A DNA stretch of 57,692 bases from an uncultured Lachnospiraceae bacterium (GTDB lineage Bacteria; Bacillota; Clostridia; Lachnospirales; Lachnospiraceae): the NCBI GenBank assembly GCA_946407765.1, contig CAMJPD010000003.1, positions 1 through 57,692 on the forward strand. The letters are read 5' to 3'. A program made the translations under genes and the position numbers. A model generated the notes under the pieces. The model saw nothing but the letters and a program-made list of their open reading frames with translations. It had not been told where the DNA came from and did not search any database. Shown piece after piece: positions 41,565 to 49,135 of the stretch. Each line of letters begins with the position of its first letter. The stretch's first letter is position 1.

Positions 41565-42854
41565 TTAATTTGTACGAATAATTCCTACTGTTCCTGATTC
41601 CATGATGAAAGCACCTGAAGCATTAAATCCACCTTTTATTCTTGCTACTGGTCCTGTTAATGAAGTTGGTGACTGTTGTCCTGTAAGACCTGCCATGTTG
41701 TTTATTACGCCACCATTAATTCCTGTTCCTGTTGGAGCTGAAGGTGCGCCTGCATATCCTTGTCCAGGAAGAAGTTCACCACTAACACTAGTATAAGCTC
41801 CTACACCTGCAACATATTGTGTACCAGAAACATTAGCATTACCAGAAATAATTGTTCCACCATTTTGACCTGTACCTATAGGTCCTCCTGCAGATTGAGT
41901 TCCTGCTGCTTGTGTTACTGGTGGAAGATCAAATGATATTCCCTTGCTTGCTAAAATTCTTCTATAAATTTCATCAAACATTGCACCTCTTTGTGTTTGT
42001 TGTGCATTAGATGTTGATGTATTAATTGTTCCTTCATCAGTTCCTGGAGCTGCTGCACCTGCAAGTGATCTTGCTGCTGCTGCAACATCTGCTGGAGCTT
42101 CAGTATTAGTTCCTGCACCTGAAGTAAGATTAATTGTCTTAGGTGTTTCTTGTGAAAGTAATGATCTATCATCTGATGGAGAAGTTGCTTTGAAGAATGA
42201 TGATGATGTAATTTCACCTTGAACAGATGTAGAAGCATAAGTTCCTATACTTCCATCTTCTGCTGGAGTTGAAGCGCCTCTATATGTCATAAGAACACCA
42301 TCTGCATCTACACTTCTACCATCTGGTGTCACTGCATTTCTATAAAGCTGACCATATGTATAACCATAAACTTGATTAAAACCTGGTTCAAAATAATAAT
42401 CCTTGCCGTCTATCTTAGCCCAACCTACAGTTACAATACCATTTGTTGGATTTAAATAATATGTACTATTCTCATAAGATGGTGAGAACCATCCTGTTCT
42501 CATTTGACCTAAGATGCCATCTGTATCAAGCAATGTATTAGAATAGAATGGTGAACCTGTTTCATCAAGGAACCATCCTGTTGAAATATTTCCTGTAGCA
42601 TCGAAGTGATACCACGCTGCCTTGCTTGAACCATCATGTGATGTTATATAAGCCCATTGAGATGTTAGATATGTTCCATTAGATAATCTTAGTTTAGGTT
42701 TATTTTTATCACCATTTTGATATTCCCATACAACATATAAATCTTCTGCATAAACTTTTTTAGTGCTTATTGTACAAAAAACTAAGATGGTTAGCATCAT
42801 AAAACAGAAAATTCTTTTGCCTTTATTTAGGCTTTTTCTTAAAAAAACTTTCAT
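41565..42854 (-). CDS. Secreted protein with cell-wall-binding-type repeats and Gly/Ser/Thr-rich tail
   Basis: The 429-residue protein has a Sec signal peptide (KRIFCFMMLTILVFCTISTKKVYAE, about 14-38), then repeats rich in Trp, Tyr and Gly (WYHFDATGNISTGWFLDE, GQMRTGWFSPSYENSTYYLN, VGWAKIDGKDYYFE, about 75-165) like choline/cell-wall-binding repeats, and a long low-complexity tail with few charges (Gly, Ser, Thr, Ala, Pro, about 185-429). It could attach to the wall through the repeats. A start 36 nt earlier is open, but the perfect promoter at 42862-42890 overlaps it, so the ATG at 42854 is the start; the mRNA would then begin almost at the ATG. There is no Shine-Dalgarno site. Confidence 0.82.
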   Translation of the reverse strand: MKVFLRKSLNKGKRIFCFMMLTILVFCTISTKKVYAEDLYVVWEYQNGDKNKPKLRLSNGTYLTSQWAYITSHDGSSKAAWYHFDATGNISTGWFLDETGSPFYSNTLLDTDGILGQMRTGWFSPSYENSTYYLNPTNGIVTVGWAKIDGKDYYFEPGFNQVYGYTYGQLYRNAVTPDGRSVDADGVLMTYRGASTPAEDGSIGTYASTSVQGEITSSSFFKATSPSDDRSLLSQETPKTINLTSGAGTNTEAPADVAAAARSLAGAAAPGTDEGTINTSTSNAQQTQRGAMFDEIYRRILASKGISFDLPPVTQAAGTQSAGGPIGTGQNGGTIISGNANVSGTQYVAGVGAYTSVSGELLPGQGYAGAPSAPTGTGINGGVINNMAGLTGQQSPTSLTGPVARIKGGFNASGAFIMESGTVGIIRTN

Positions 42855-42861
42855 ATCGTTA

Positions 42862-42890
42862 ATTATAAAATATTTATAAAATGTTGTCAA
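42862..42890 (-). promoter_or_regulatory. Perfect consensus promoter (TTGACA-17-TATAAT)
   Basis: On the minus strand TTGACA (42885-42890) and TATAAT (42862-42867) are exactly 17 bp apart. The expected start site is at or next to the ATG at 42854, pointing to a leaderless message. Confidence 0.85.
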
Positions 42891-42898
42891 TTAAAAAT

Positions 42899-42923
42899 TA
42901 CTCCTAAAATAGGGGGTTTTAGG
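42899..42923 (-). terminator. Probable terminator of the rpmG-rplA operon
   Basis: CCTAAAA (42903-42909) pairs with TTTTAGG (42917-42923), with T residues shortly after on the minus strand. It overlaps the rplA stop. Confidence 0.5.
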
Positions 42924-43620
42924 CGTTCATAAGCTTGATTGGATTAAGCTTTACGCCTGGGCCCATAGTACTTGTAACTGTAACACTCTTTAAATATATT
43001 CCTTTTAATGATGATGGCTTAGCTTTTACAATCGCTCCCATAATTGCGTCGAAATTGCCTACTAATTTATCCTTGTCAAAGCTTGCCTTTCCTATAGGAA
43101 CGTGTATAATGTTGGCCTTATCAAGTCTGTATTCTACCTTACCTGCCTTAACTTCTTGTATAGCCTTAGCAACATCTGGTGTAACTGTACCTGTTTTTGG
43201 GTTTGGCATAAGTCCCTTAGGACCAAGAACTCTAGCAACCTTACCTATAGTACCCATCATATCTGGTGTTGCAATAACTGCATCAAAGTCAAGCCAGTTT
43301 TCCTTTTGAATTTTATCAATGTAATCATCTGCACCTACAAAGTCAGCTCCTGCAGCCTTAGCTTCATCTGCCTTAGCATCCTTAGCAAATACAAGAATTT
43401 TTACTTTCTTACCAGTTCCATTTGGTAGAACTACTGAACCTCTAATTTGTTGTTCAGCATAACGGCTATCGCAACCTGTTCTTATGTGAAGTTCAATTGT
43501 TTCATCGAACTTAGAAGTTGCATTCTTCTTTACAATCTCTAGCGCTTCTGGTGCATCGTAGAGAGTTTGACGTGTAAAGTTTTTTGTTTTTTCTATGTAA
43601 TGTTTTCCTCTTTGTCTCAT
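42919..43620 (-). CDS. rplA: 50S ribosomal protein L1
   Basis: The 233-residue protein shows [65 protein letters not shown] and [19 protein letters not shown], all L1 marks. L1 forms the L1 stalk near the E site and often represses its own operon by binding mRNA. It follows rplK by 11 nt. Confidence 0.98.
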   Translation of the reverse strand: MRQRGKHYIEKTKNFTRQTLYDAPEALEIVKKNATSKFDETIELHIRTGCDSRYAEQQIRGSVVLPNGTGKKVKILVFAKDAKADEAKAAGADFVGADDYIDKIQKENWLDFDAVIATPDMMGTIGKVARVLGPKGLMPNPKTGTVTPDVAKAIQEVKAGKVEYRLDKANIIHVPIGKASFDKDKLVGNFDAIMGAIVKAKPSSLKGIYLKSVTVTSTMGPGVKLNPIKLMNA

Positions 43621-43631
43621 AACTCTCCTCC

Positions 43632-44057
43632 TTAATCTGCCACAGTTACGCCCATAGCACGGCAGCTTCCTGCTATCATGCTCATTGCGCTTTCTATGCT
43701 AGCAGCATTTAAATCTTTCATCTTGGCTTCTGCAATCTTTCTAATTTCATCTTTAGTAATTGTGCCTACTTTAGTTTTGTTAGGAGTTCCAGAACCCTTT
43801 TGAAGTTTAATTGCTTTCTTAATGAGTACTGCAGCTGGTGGAGTCTTAGTTATGAAAGAGAATGTTCTATCTGCATAAACAGTAATAACTACAGGGATAA
43901 TTAAATCCCCTTGATCGGCAGTCTTAGCATTGAATTGCTTTGTGAACTCACCGATGTTTACTCCATGTTGACCAAGTGCTGGTCCAACTGGAGGCGCTGG
44001 TGTTGCTTTACCAGCTGGAATTTGAAGTTTAATATAACCTTCAATCTTCTTTGCCAT
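43632..44057 (-). CDS. rplK: 50S ribosomal protein L11
   Basis: The 141-residue protein has [28 protein letters not shown] shortened here to [15 protein letters not shown] (about 22-36), [15 protein letters not shown] and [12 protein letters not shown] with an alanine-rich end, all typical of L11. It forms the GTPase-associated stalk base with 23S rRNA. Start ATG follows AAAGGAGG. It lies 100 nt after nusG; the gap holds a small hairpin. Confidence 0.98.
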   Translation of the reverse strand: MAKKIEGYIKLQIPAGKATPAPPVGPALGQHGVNIGEFTKQFNAKTADQGDLIIPVVITVYADRTFSFITKTPPAAVLIKKAIKLQKGSGTPNKTKVGTITKDEIRKIAEAKMKDLNAASIESAMSMIAGSCRAMGVTVAD

Positions 44058-44081
44058 AATAAATTTCCTCCTTTGGTAAAC

Positions 44082-44097
44082 GATTACTTTTGTAATC
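44082..44097 (-). promoter_or_regulatory. Hairpin in the rplK leader
   Basis: GATTAC and GTAATC pair around four bases, just before GTTTACCAAAGGAGG on the minus strand. It may be a protein-binding leader element; evidence is only the inverted repeat. Confidence 0.35.
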
Positions 44098-44157
44098 TCC
44101 CAAATATATATTGATGGGATAATTTTATAATTATCTCATTAATACCACATTAAATAA

Positions 44158-44697
44158 TTATTTCACTTTCTTTACATCAGAAAATGACAACTCGAGTGGC
44201 ATGCTTCTCTGCATGAACTCGACTTCTATTGTAAGTGTTCTCTTAGTTTTGTTAATTGTTGTTATATTACCAATTATGTCTTTCCATGGTCCTGCAGTAA
44301 CACTTACTAAATCGCCAATTGAAAAATCTACAACTACTTCTTTTTCTTGTCCCTTAAGAGCTTCAATCTCTTCTATAGGAACTGGAACTGGTTTGCTTCC
44401 TGGACCTACGAATCCTGTTACTCCTCTTGTATTTCTAACGACAAACCATGTTTCATCTGTCATAATCATATTTACAAGCACATACCCTGGATAAAGTTTT
44501 TTCTCTGTCTTTTTTTCCTTGCCTTCCTTACCCTTTATCTCAGTTACTATTTGTGTTGGAACGATTACTTCGAAAATTGTATCTTCAAGGTTTCTATTTT
44601 TAATTGTTTGTTCAAGGTCTTTCTTAACTCTTAATTCATACCCTGAATATGTGTGAGCCACGTACCACGCTGGCTTTCCATCTCTTTCTTCAGTCAC
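44158..44697 (-). CDS. nusG: Transcription elongation/antitermination factor NusG
   Basis: The 179-residue protein has an NGN domain (PAWYVAHTYSGYELRVKKDLE, LYPGYVLVNMIMTDETWFVVRNTRGVTGFVG in short pieces) and a C-terminal KOW domain (IGDLVSVTAGPWKDIIGNI). It binds RNA polymerase and controls pausing. It begins with GTG at 44697, preceded by GAGGT with 5 nt spacing; no ATG is near. It follows secE by 26 nt. Confidence 0.97.
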   Translation of the reverse strand: MTEERDGKPAWYVAHTYSGYELRVKKDLEQTIKNRNLEDTIFEVIVPTQIVTEIKGKEGKEKKTEKKLYPGYVLVNMIMTDETWFVVRNTRGVTGFVGPGSKPVPVPIEEIEALKGQEKEVVVDFSIGDLVSVTAGPWKDIIGNITTINKTKRTLTIEVEFMQRSMPLELSFSDVKKVK

Positions 44698-44723
44698 TTT
44701 ATACCTCTATAATTTATTGTTAT

Positions 44724-44906
44724 TTATTTCAAAACGAAACTAAATAAGAATCCCCATATTGAATCGAGTAGGGCAATTAAAACACCTACAGCTATTGAAA
44801 ATAAAAGGATAGAAACAGAGTGCTTCCATATTTCTTCCTTTGTTGGGAATATAATCTTACTAAACTCTATCTTTAAGTAAGAAAAGAAATTTATAATGAT
44901 GCTCAT
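44724..44906 (-). CDS. secE: Preprotein translocase subunit SecE
   Basis: The 60-residue protein has an amphipathic N-terminal part (FFSYLKIEFSKIIFPTKEEIWK) and one membrane helix (HSVSILLFSIAVGVLIALLD), the minimal SecE layout. It holds SecY in the membrane. It shares one base with the end of rpmG and precedes nusG, the usual order rpmG-secE-nusG-rplK-rplA. Confidence 0.95.
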   Translation of the reverse strand: MSIIINFFSYLKIEFSKIIFPTKEEIWKHSVSILLFSIAVGVLIALLDSIWGFLFSFVLK

Positions 44907-45064
44907 TATTTTGTCTCCTTATGAACTGTATGCGACTTGCATCTTGGACAATATTTTTTATACTCAACACGATCTGGATGTTTCTTTTTTTCTTTTGTTG
45001 TGTCGTAATTTCTTTCTTTACATTGTGTACATTCTAGTGTAATTTTAGCTCTCTTAGTACTCAT
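44906..45064 (-). CDS. rpmG: 50S ribosomal protein L33 (zinc-ribbon type)
   Basis: This 52-residue gene reads [20 protein letters not shown] and ends HKETK. Cys12, Cys15, Cys39 and Cys42 (CTQC and CPRC) make it the zinc-binding C+ type of L33. ATG at 45064 follows AAGGAGAGTT. It is the first gene of the operon to rplA; its stop TAA shares its last A with the secE ATG. Confidence 0.96.
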   Translation of the reverse strand: MSTKRAKITLECTQCKERNYDTTKEKKKHPDRVEYKKYCPRCKSHTVHKETK

Positions 45065-45093
45065 AACTCTCCTTAGACATAATAATATGCATT

Positions 45094-45111
45094 AAAAAAG
45101 GGCCTTGGCCC
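45094..45111 (-). promoter_or_regulatory. Terminator-like hairpin in the rpmG-secE-nusG leader
   Basis: GGGCC/GGCCC arms (45100-45111) followed on the minus strand by six T, placed only about 10 nt after the expected transcription start. The stem is short, so it may be an attenuator or just an early pause site. Confidence 0.4.
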
Positions 45112-45126
45112 ACATTCACTTTATAG

Positions 45127-45156
45127 ATTTTATCATTTTTAAAATATTATTGTCAA
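45127..45156 (-). promoter_or_regulatory. Promoter of the rpmG-secE-nusG-rplK-rplA operon
   Basis: On the minus strand a perfect TTGACA (45151-45156) and TAAAAT (45127-45132) are 18 bp apart. Confidence 0.7.
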
Positions 45157-45160
45157 GTAT

Positions 45161-45201
45161 AAAAAAGAGCCAAATTTGCCTTAATTACTAGCAAATTTGG
45201 C
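45161..45201 (-). terminator. Terminator of the long ireB-ackA operon
   Basis: GCCAAATTTGC (45169-45179) pairs with GCAAATTTGGC (45191-45201); on the minus strand TCTTTTTT follows. Confidence 0.9.
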
Positions 45202-45216
45202 CCTATAGTTTACATA

Positions 45217-46410
45217 TTATTTAAGTCTTAGTGTCTCTCTTGCAATCATTAATTCTTCATTAGTAGGTAGATCCATAACTATTACTGAAGAATCGGGTGT
45301 AGAAATAACTTCCATAACTCCCTTGTGGCTATTTTTTTCTGGATCAAGTTTAATTCCCATATAAGAGAAATGATTCATAAGTGCCTGCCTTGTATATCCA
45401 GAATTCTCTCCTATACCACCAGCAAAGCAAATGCAATCTACACCATTAAGAAGCGCAATATATGCACCTATGTATTTTATGATACGACGTTCATATGCCT
45501 TGAGTGTAATTTTAGCATTCTCATCACCTGCTTCCACTGCTGCAGTAAGATCTCTATGGTCTCTAATTTTGTAATTAGTCATACCATAATAACCTGATTT
45601 CTTATTAAGTATGTCGAGAACTTCATCTATAGTTTTATTTTCTTTCTTCATTATATATTGTATAACTGCAGGATCTATATCACCTGATCTTGTTCCCATA
45701 ATTAATCCTTCAAGCGGTGTAAGTCCCATTGATGTATCAACACATTTGCCTCCTATAGATGCAGATATAGAAGCACCATTACCTAAGTGACAAACTATTA
45801 TTTTAGCCTTATCCTTATCAAGTTTGTTAAACTTGATAGCTTCAGCAGTTACATACATATGACTTGTTCCGTGGAAGCCATATCTTCTTATGCCATACTT
45901 TTCATAATACTCATAAGGAATTCCATAAAGATATCCTGCTGCACCAAGTGACATTCCAAATGTTGTATCAAATACTGCAACATTTGGTTTTCCTGGAACT
46001 GCCTTCTCACATGCTTCTATGCCCATGAGATTTGCAGGATTGTGAAGAGGACCAAGATCAAAACATTCTCTTATAGCATCTTTAACCTTAGCATCTACCT
46101 TAGTTGATTGTGTAAATTTAGTTCCGCCATGAAGTACTCTATGGCCTATAGCTTCTATTTCATCTATTGACTTAACAACACCCTTATCTGAATCAGTAAG
46201 TAAGTCAAAAACCATTTTTACTGCTTCAGTATGTGTTTCAAATTTTACTTCTTTAGAATAATCTTCCTTACCTGGGACCTTATGTATTATCTTAGACATA
46301 TCTTCGCCAATTCTTTCACATAGACCCTTAGCAAGAACTTTTTCATCCTTCATATCAATTAGCTGATATTTAAGTGAAGATGAACCACAATTTAAAACTA
46401 AAATACTCAT
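45217..46410 (-). CDS. ackA: Acetate kinase
   Basis: The 397-residue protein starts ILVLNCGSSSLKYQL and has HRVLHGG, HNPANLMGIEA, FDTTFG, GFHGTSHMYV, HLGNGASISA and GTRSGDIDP, the full acetate kinase set. It makes ATP and acetate from acetyl phosphate. The frame extends 30 codons upstream into pduL, but the ATG at 46410 has GGAGAGG upstream and matches the family start. It follows pduL by 13 nt, giving a complete acetyl-CoA to acetate path, and is the last gene of the operon. Confidence 0.97.
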   Translation of the reverse strand: MSILVLNCGSSSLKYQLIDMKDEKVLAKGLCERIGEDMSKIIHKVPGKEDYSKEVKFETHTEAVKMVFDLLTDSDKGVVKSIDEIEAIGHRVLHGGTKFTQSTKVDAKVKDAIRECFDLGPLHNPANLMGIEACEKAVPGKPNVAVFDTTFGMSLGAAGYLYGIPYEYYEKYGIRRYGFHGTSHMYVTAEAIKFNKLDKDKAKIIVCHLGNGASISASIGGKCVDTSMGLTPLEGLIMGTRSGDIDPAVIQYIMKKENKTIDEVLDILNKKSGYYGMTNYKIRDHRDLTAAVEAGDENAKITLKAYERRIIKYIGAYIALLNGVDCICFAGGIGENSGYTRQALMNHFSYMGIKLDPEKNSHKGVMEVISTPDSSVIVMDLPTNEELMIARETLRLK

Positions 46411-46423
46411 TTGCCTCTCCTTA

Positions 46424-46993
46424 TTACTTAAATATATGACCAATCCCTTGCGCGCCATAAGATACTGCATTTGCTTCATCAGTATCAAGATGCATTGCAA
46501 GAGAATATTTATTGGATACTCTAACTACTACATCATCAAATATAACTTTTCTATCTTCTGAGTTTACAGCTACTTTTATTATCTCTCCATTAGTAACACC
46601 AAGTTCAGCTGCATCTGCCTCTGTTGCATGAAGATGTCTTTTTGCAACTATAACAGAACCTTTTGATTCAACTTCACCATTTGGACCAACAATTGTACAT
46701 GGGCAAGCACCATCAAGATGACCTGACTCTCTTATTGGAGGAGTAAGACCTAAGTTCCTTGCATCAGTAAAACTTACTTCAACTTGTGTTGCTTTTCTCT
46801 CTGGCCCAAGGATACTAAATTTAAGTTCTCCCTTAGGACCTTTTACAGTTACTTTTTCTTCAGATACGAATTCACCTGGCTGAGATAAATTTTTCTTAAC
46901 TGTTAATTTATAATCCTTGCCATATAAGATATCAAGATCTTCTCTTGTAACATGTACATGTCTTGCACTTGTTTCAACAATAAATTCTTTCAT
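46424..46993 (-). CDS. pduL: PduL-type phosphate acyltransferase (phosphotransacetylase)
   Basis: The 189-residue protein has the two PduL halves with metal-binding histidines: VETSARHVHVTREDLDILYG (about 5-24) and AKRHLHATEADAAELGV (about 120-136), plus LGLTPPIRESGHLDGAC. It moves acyl groups between CoA and phosphate. It has no N-terminal microcompartment-targeting peptide, and there are no shell genes here, so with ackA it most likely serves as the housekeeping phosphotransacetylase. Start at ATG 46993 rather than the longer frame into tmcAL. Confidence 0.93.
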   Translation of the reverse strand: MKEFIVETSARHVHVTREDLDILYGKDYKLTVKKNLSQPGEFVSEEKVTVKGPKGELKFSILGPERKATQVEVSFTDARNLGLTPPIRESGHLDGACPCTIVGPNGEVESKGSVIVAKRHLHATEADAAELGVTNGEIIKVAVNSEDRKVIFDDVVVRVSNKYSLAMHLDTDEANAVSYGAQGIGHIFK

Positions 46994-47012
46994 AATAATC
47001 TCCTTATATATA

Positions 47013-48158
47013 TTATATAACAGTTTTGTTATTTTTACCAAAGAAAACTGATGCATAAACACTATGGCTATAACAATCTGATGTATATACTATAGTAGAA
47101 AACATATTGCTCTCGGTATTATGCATATTAGTAAATGCAAAATTGATAGACACAGGCTTTGTTAAGTGCTTTATAAGCTTCTTGCCCTCATCTGAATATC
47201 CAATTAGAAAATAGTATTCTGAACAATGTTCATATTCAAGAGTTGAAGTCACGGCCTTAACTATTCTCAAAGTAATTTTGAATAGTGCTCTTTTTATATA
47301 TGATGCTGTCCAGTTTTTAGTCTTAAGAGTAGATACCATTTCTGAGAATGGCATTTTAAATATACATGTAGCAAGAATTTTTTTGAACAATTTTGGATTT
47401 ATATCATCAAAATCTCTAAATCCATCAGGCAGGTCATCATCAACTTTATATTTATATAATGCATCTATGCATCCTGCTGTAATATATTCTGAAAAACACT
47501 CAGAAGTAACTGGATATCCATGACCCTCAACTTGCTTTATAGGAATTAGATTTTCGTCGCAATATTTACTATATATTTCTTCTCTTAATTTAGATGCACT
47601 ACTTAATGATTCATCCTTATTTATTGCATATGGAACAATATTTGTTGCCATATTTTCGAGGACTTTTAAATATTCTGCCGCAAGAACATTATCTTCTCTT
47701 ATGGACATACCTGTTGCTTCTTCTAATGCTGCACCGTAAGTTTTTCCTTCTCTAATTAAGTTTTTTACTTTTATAAGGACTTCTGTGTCCTCTCTTTTCA
47801 TATTATATTCTTTAAGCTCATTTATACTTATATTATTAACACCAAATGCAAGATAATCTACAAACCCTAGAGAATTGATAAGACCTATGCTGTATTTTGC
47901 AAAATTTTCTGCACTAGAAAGTGATGCACAAGTAGGAAGACCTAGAATTAAATCTACACCTGCTTTAATTGCATCATTTGCTCTTATGTAAGGGTCAAAT
48001 ATCGCAGGTTCTCCTCTTTGAACAAAATAAGCTGACATCACACATACGATTATGGATTCTGGAAAATTTTCTTTTATTTTATTTATGAAATATCTGTGGC
48101 CATCATGAAAAGGATTAAACTCTGCTACAAAGCCAACTACTTTTTTATTTCCTATCAT
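47013..48158 (-). CDS. tmcAL: tRNA(Met) cytidine acetate ligase
   Basis: The 381-residue protein has VGFVAEFNPFHDGHRYF with the nucleotidyltransferase HxGH (His18, His21), VMSAYFVQRGEPAIFDPYIRA, LILGLPTCASLSSAENFA and SLSSASKLREEI, the TmcAL/YlbM set. The enzyme joins acetate to C34 of elongator tRNA-Met through acetyl-AMP. It overlaps pfkA by 4 nt and precedes pduL by 19 nt; with pduL and ackA downstream, the acetate user and the acetate makers share one transcript. Confidence 0.92.
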   Translation of the reverse strand: MIGNKKVVGFVAEFNPFHDGHRYFINKIKENFPESIIVCVMSAYFVQRGEPAIFDPYIRANDAIKAGVDLILGLPTCASLSSAENFAKYSIGLINSLGFVDYLAFGVNNISINELKEYNMKREDTEVLIKVKNLIREGKTYGAALEEATGMSIREDNVLAAEYLKVLENMATNIVPYAINKDESLSSASKLREEIYSKYCDENLIPIKQVEGHGYPVTSECFSEYITAGCIDALYKYKVDDDLPDGFRDFDDINPKLFKKILATCIFKMPFSEMVSTLKTKNWTASYIKRALFKITLRIVKAVTSTLEYEHCSEYYFLIGYSDEGKKLIKHLTKPVSINFAFTNMHNTESNMFSTIVYTSDCYSHSVYASVFFGKNNKTVI

Positions 48159-49129
48159 CTGATTATCTGCATTGCAACTTTATAATATAACTCATCAACA
48201 GTTTTTGCTTTTTCAAGAGCTTCGCTTAGATCTATATCCATAAATTCACCCTTGGCATGAACTATTGCTCTGTTCTTTTTATTTTCTTCAAGGCAAGATA
48301 TAGCAACCCTTCCCATAACAGAAGCATATACTCTATCTATAACTGTTGGTGAACCACCTCTTTGCATATATCCTAAGATGGTTGCTCTTGTTTCTATTCC
48401 TGTTGCAGCTTCTATCTCACTTGCGATTTTATTGGAATTTCCTATACCTTCACTATTTACTATTATGTATTGATTTTTTCCTTTCTTCCTAGAAATTTTT
48501 ATTCTAGTAATTACTGTATCAAGATTAAAATTATTAGTTTCAGGAATTAAAATTTCTTCTGCACCTGTTGCAACTCCTGTCCATAGAGCGATATAACCTG
48601 CATGTCTTCCCATAACTTCTATTACAGAACATCTTTCATGAGAACTTGATGTATCACGAACTTTATCTATTGCTTCCATTGCAGTATTAGCTGCAGTATC
48701 AAAACCTATTGTATAATCAGTACAACCAAGATCTAGATCTATTGTTGCAGGAAGGCAAATTACATTAATTCCAAATTTTGACAGTTCATAGCCACCCTTA
48801 AATGAACCATCACCACCTATGATAATTAAATCTTCAATATCTCTACTTCTTAAAATATCTGCAGCCTTCTGTTGACCTTCCTTAGTCATAAATTCATTAG
48901 AGCGAGCTGTATATATAATAGTTCCACCTCGAGATAAAATATTTGCAACAGAACGCGAATCAAATTCTTTAAAATCATCATTGAGTAGTCCCTCAAATCC
49001 TCTATACGCTGCAAAAACTCTAAATCCTGCTCCTATTCCACTACGAACTACAGCTCTAAGAGCTGCGTTCATTCCTGGTGCATCACCACCACTTGTTAAT
49101 ACTGCAATATTTCTTTTCGTATTATTCAT
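48155..49129 (-). CDS. pfkA: ATP-dependent 6-phosphofructokinase
   Basis: The 324-residue protein has LTSGGDAPGMNAALRAVVR, IIIGGDGSFKGGYEL (Gly, as in ATP-using enzymes, where pyrophosphate-using ones have Asp), LPATIDLDLGCTDYTIGFDTA, VIEVMGRHAGYIAL and LGYMQRGGSPT. It commits fructose 6-phosphate to glycolysis. The usual PATIDNDL reads PATIDLDL here, one change worth a look. It follows the HerA-like gene by 6 nt. Confidence 0.95.
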   Translation of the reverse strand: MNNTKRNIAVLTSGGDAPGMNAALRAVVRSGIGAGFRVFAAYRGFEGLLNDDFKEFDSRSVANILSRGGTIIYTARSNEFMTKEGQQKAADILRSRDIEDLIIIGGDGSFKGGYELSKFGINVICLPATIDLDLGCTDYTIGFDTAANTAMEAIDKVRDTSSSHERCSVIEVMGRHAGYIALWTGVATGAEEILIPETNNFNLDTVITRIKISRKKGKNQYIIVNSEGIGNSNKIASEIEAATGIETRATILGYMQRGGSPTVIDRVYASVMGRVAISCLEENKKNRAIVHAKGEFMDIDLSEALEKAKTVDELYYKVAMQIIR

Positions 49130-49135
49130 AATTAT

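Noticed and set aside
41951..42238. His/Gln-rich frame inside the secreted repeat protein gene
   Set aside because: It is a frame-shifted reading of the Ala/Ser/Thr-rich tail of the real gene, with no ribosome site or signal.
46411..46500. 30 extra N-terminal residues of acetate kinase
   Set aside because: They lie inside pduL in another frame; the ATG at 46410 has a ribosome site and the family start.
46424..46993. Bacterial microcompartment locus because of pduL
   Set aside because: No shell proteins or targeting peptide are present; PduL here pairs with ackA as a plain phosphotransacetylase.
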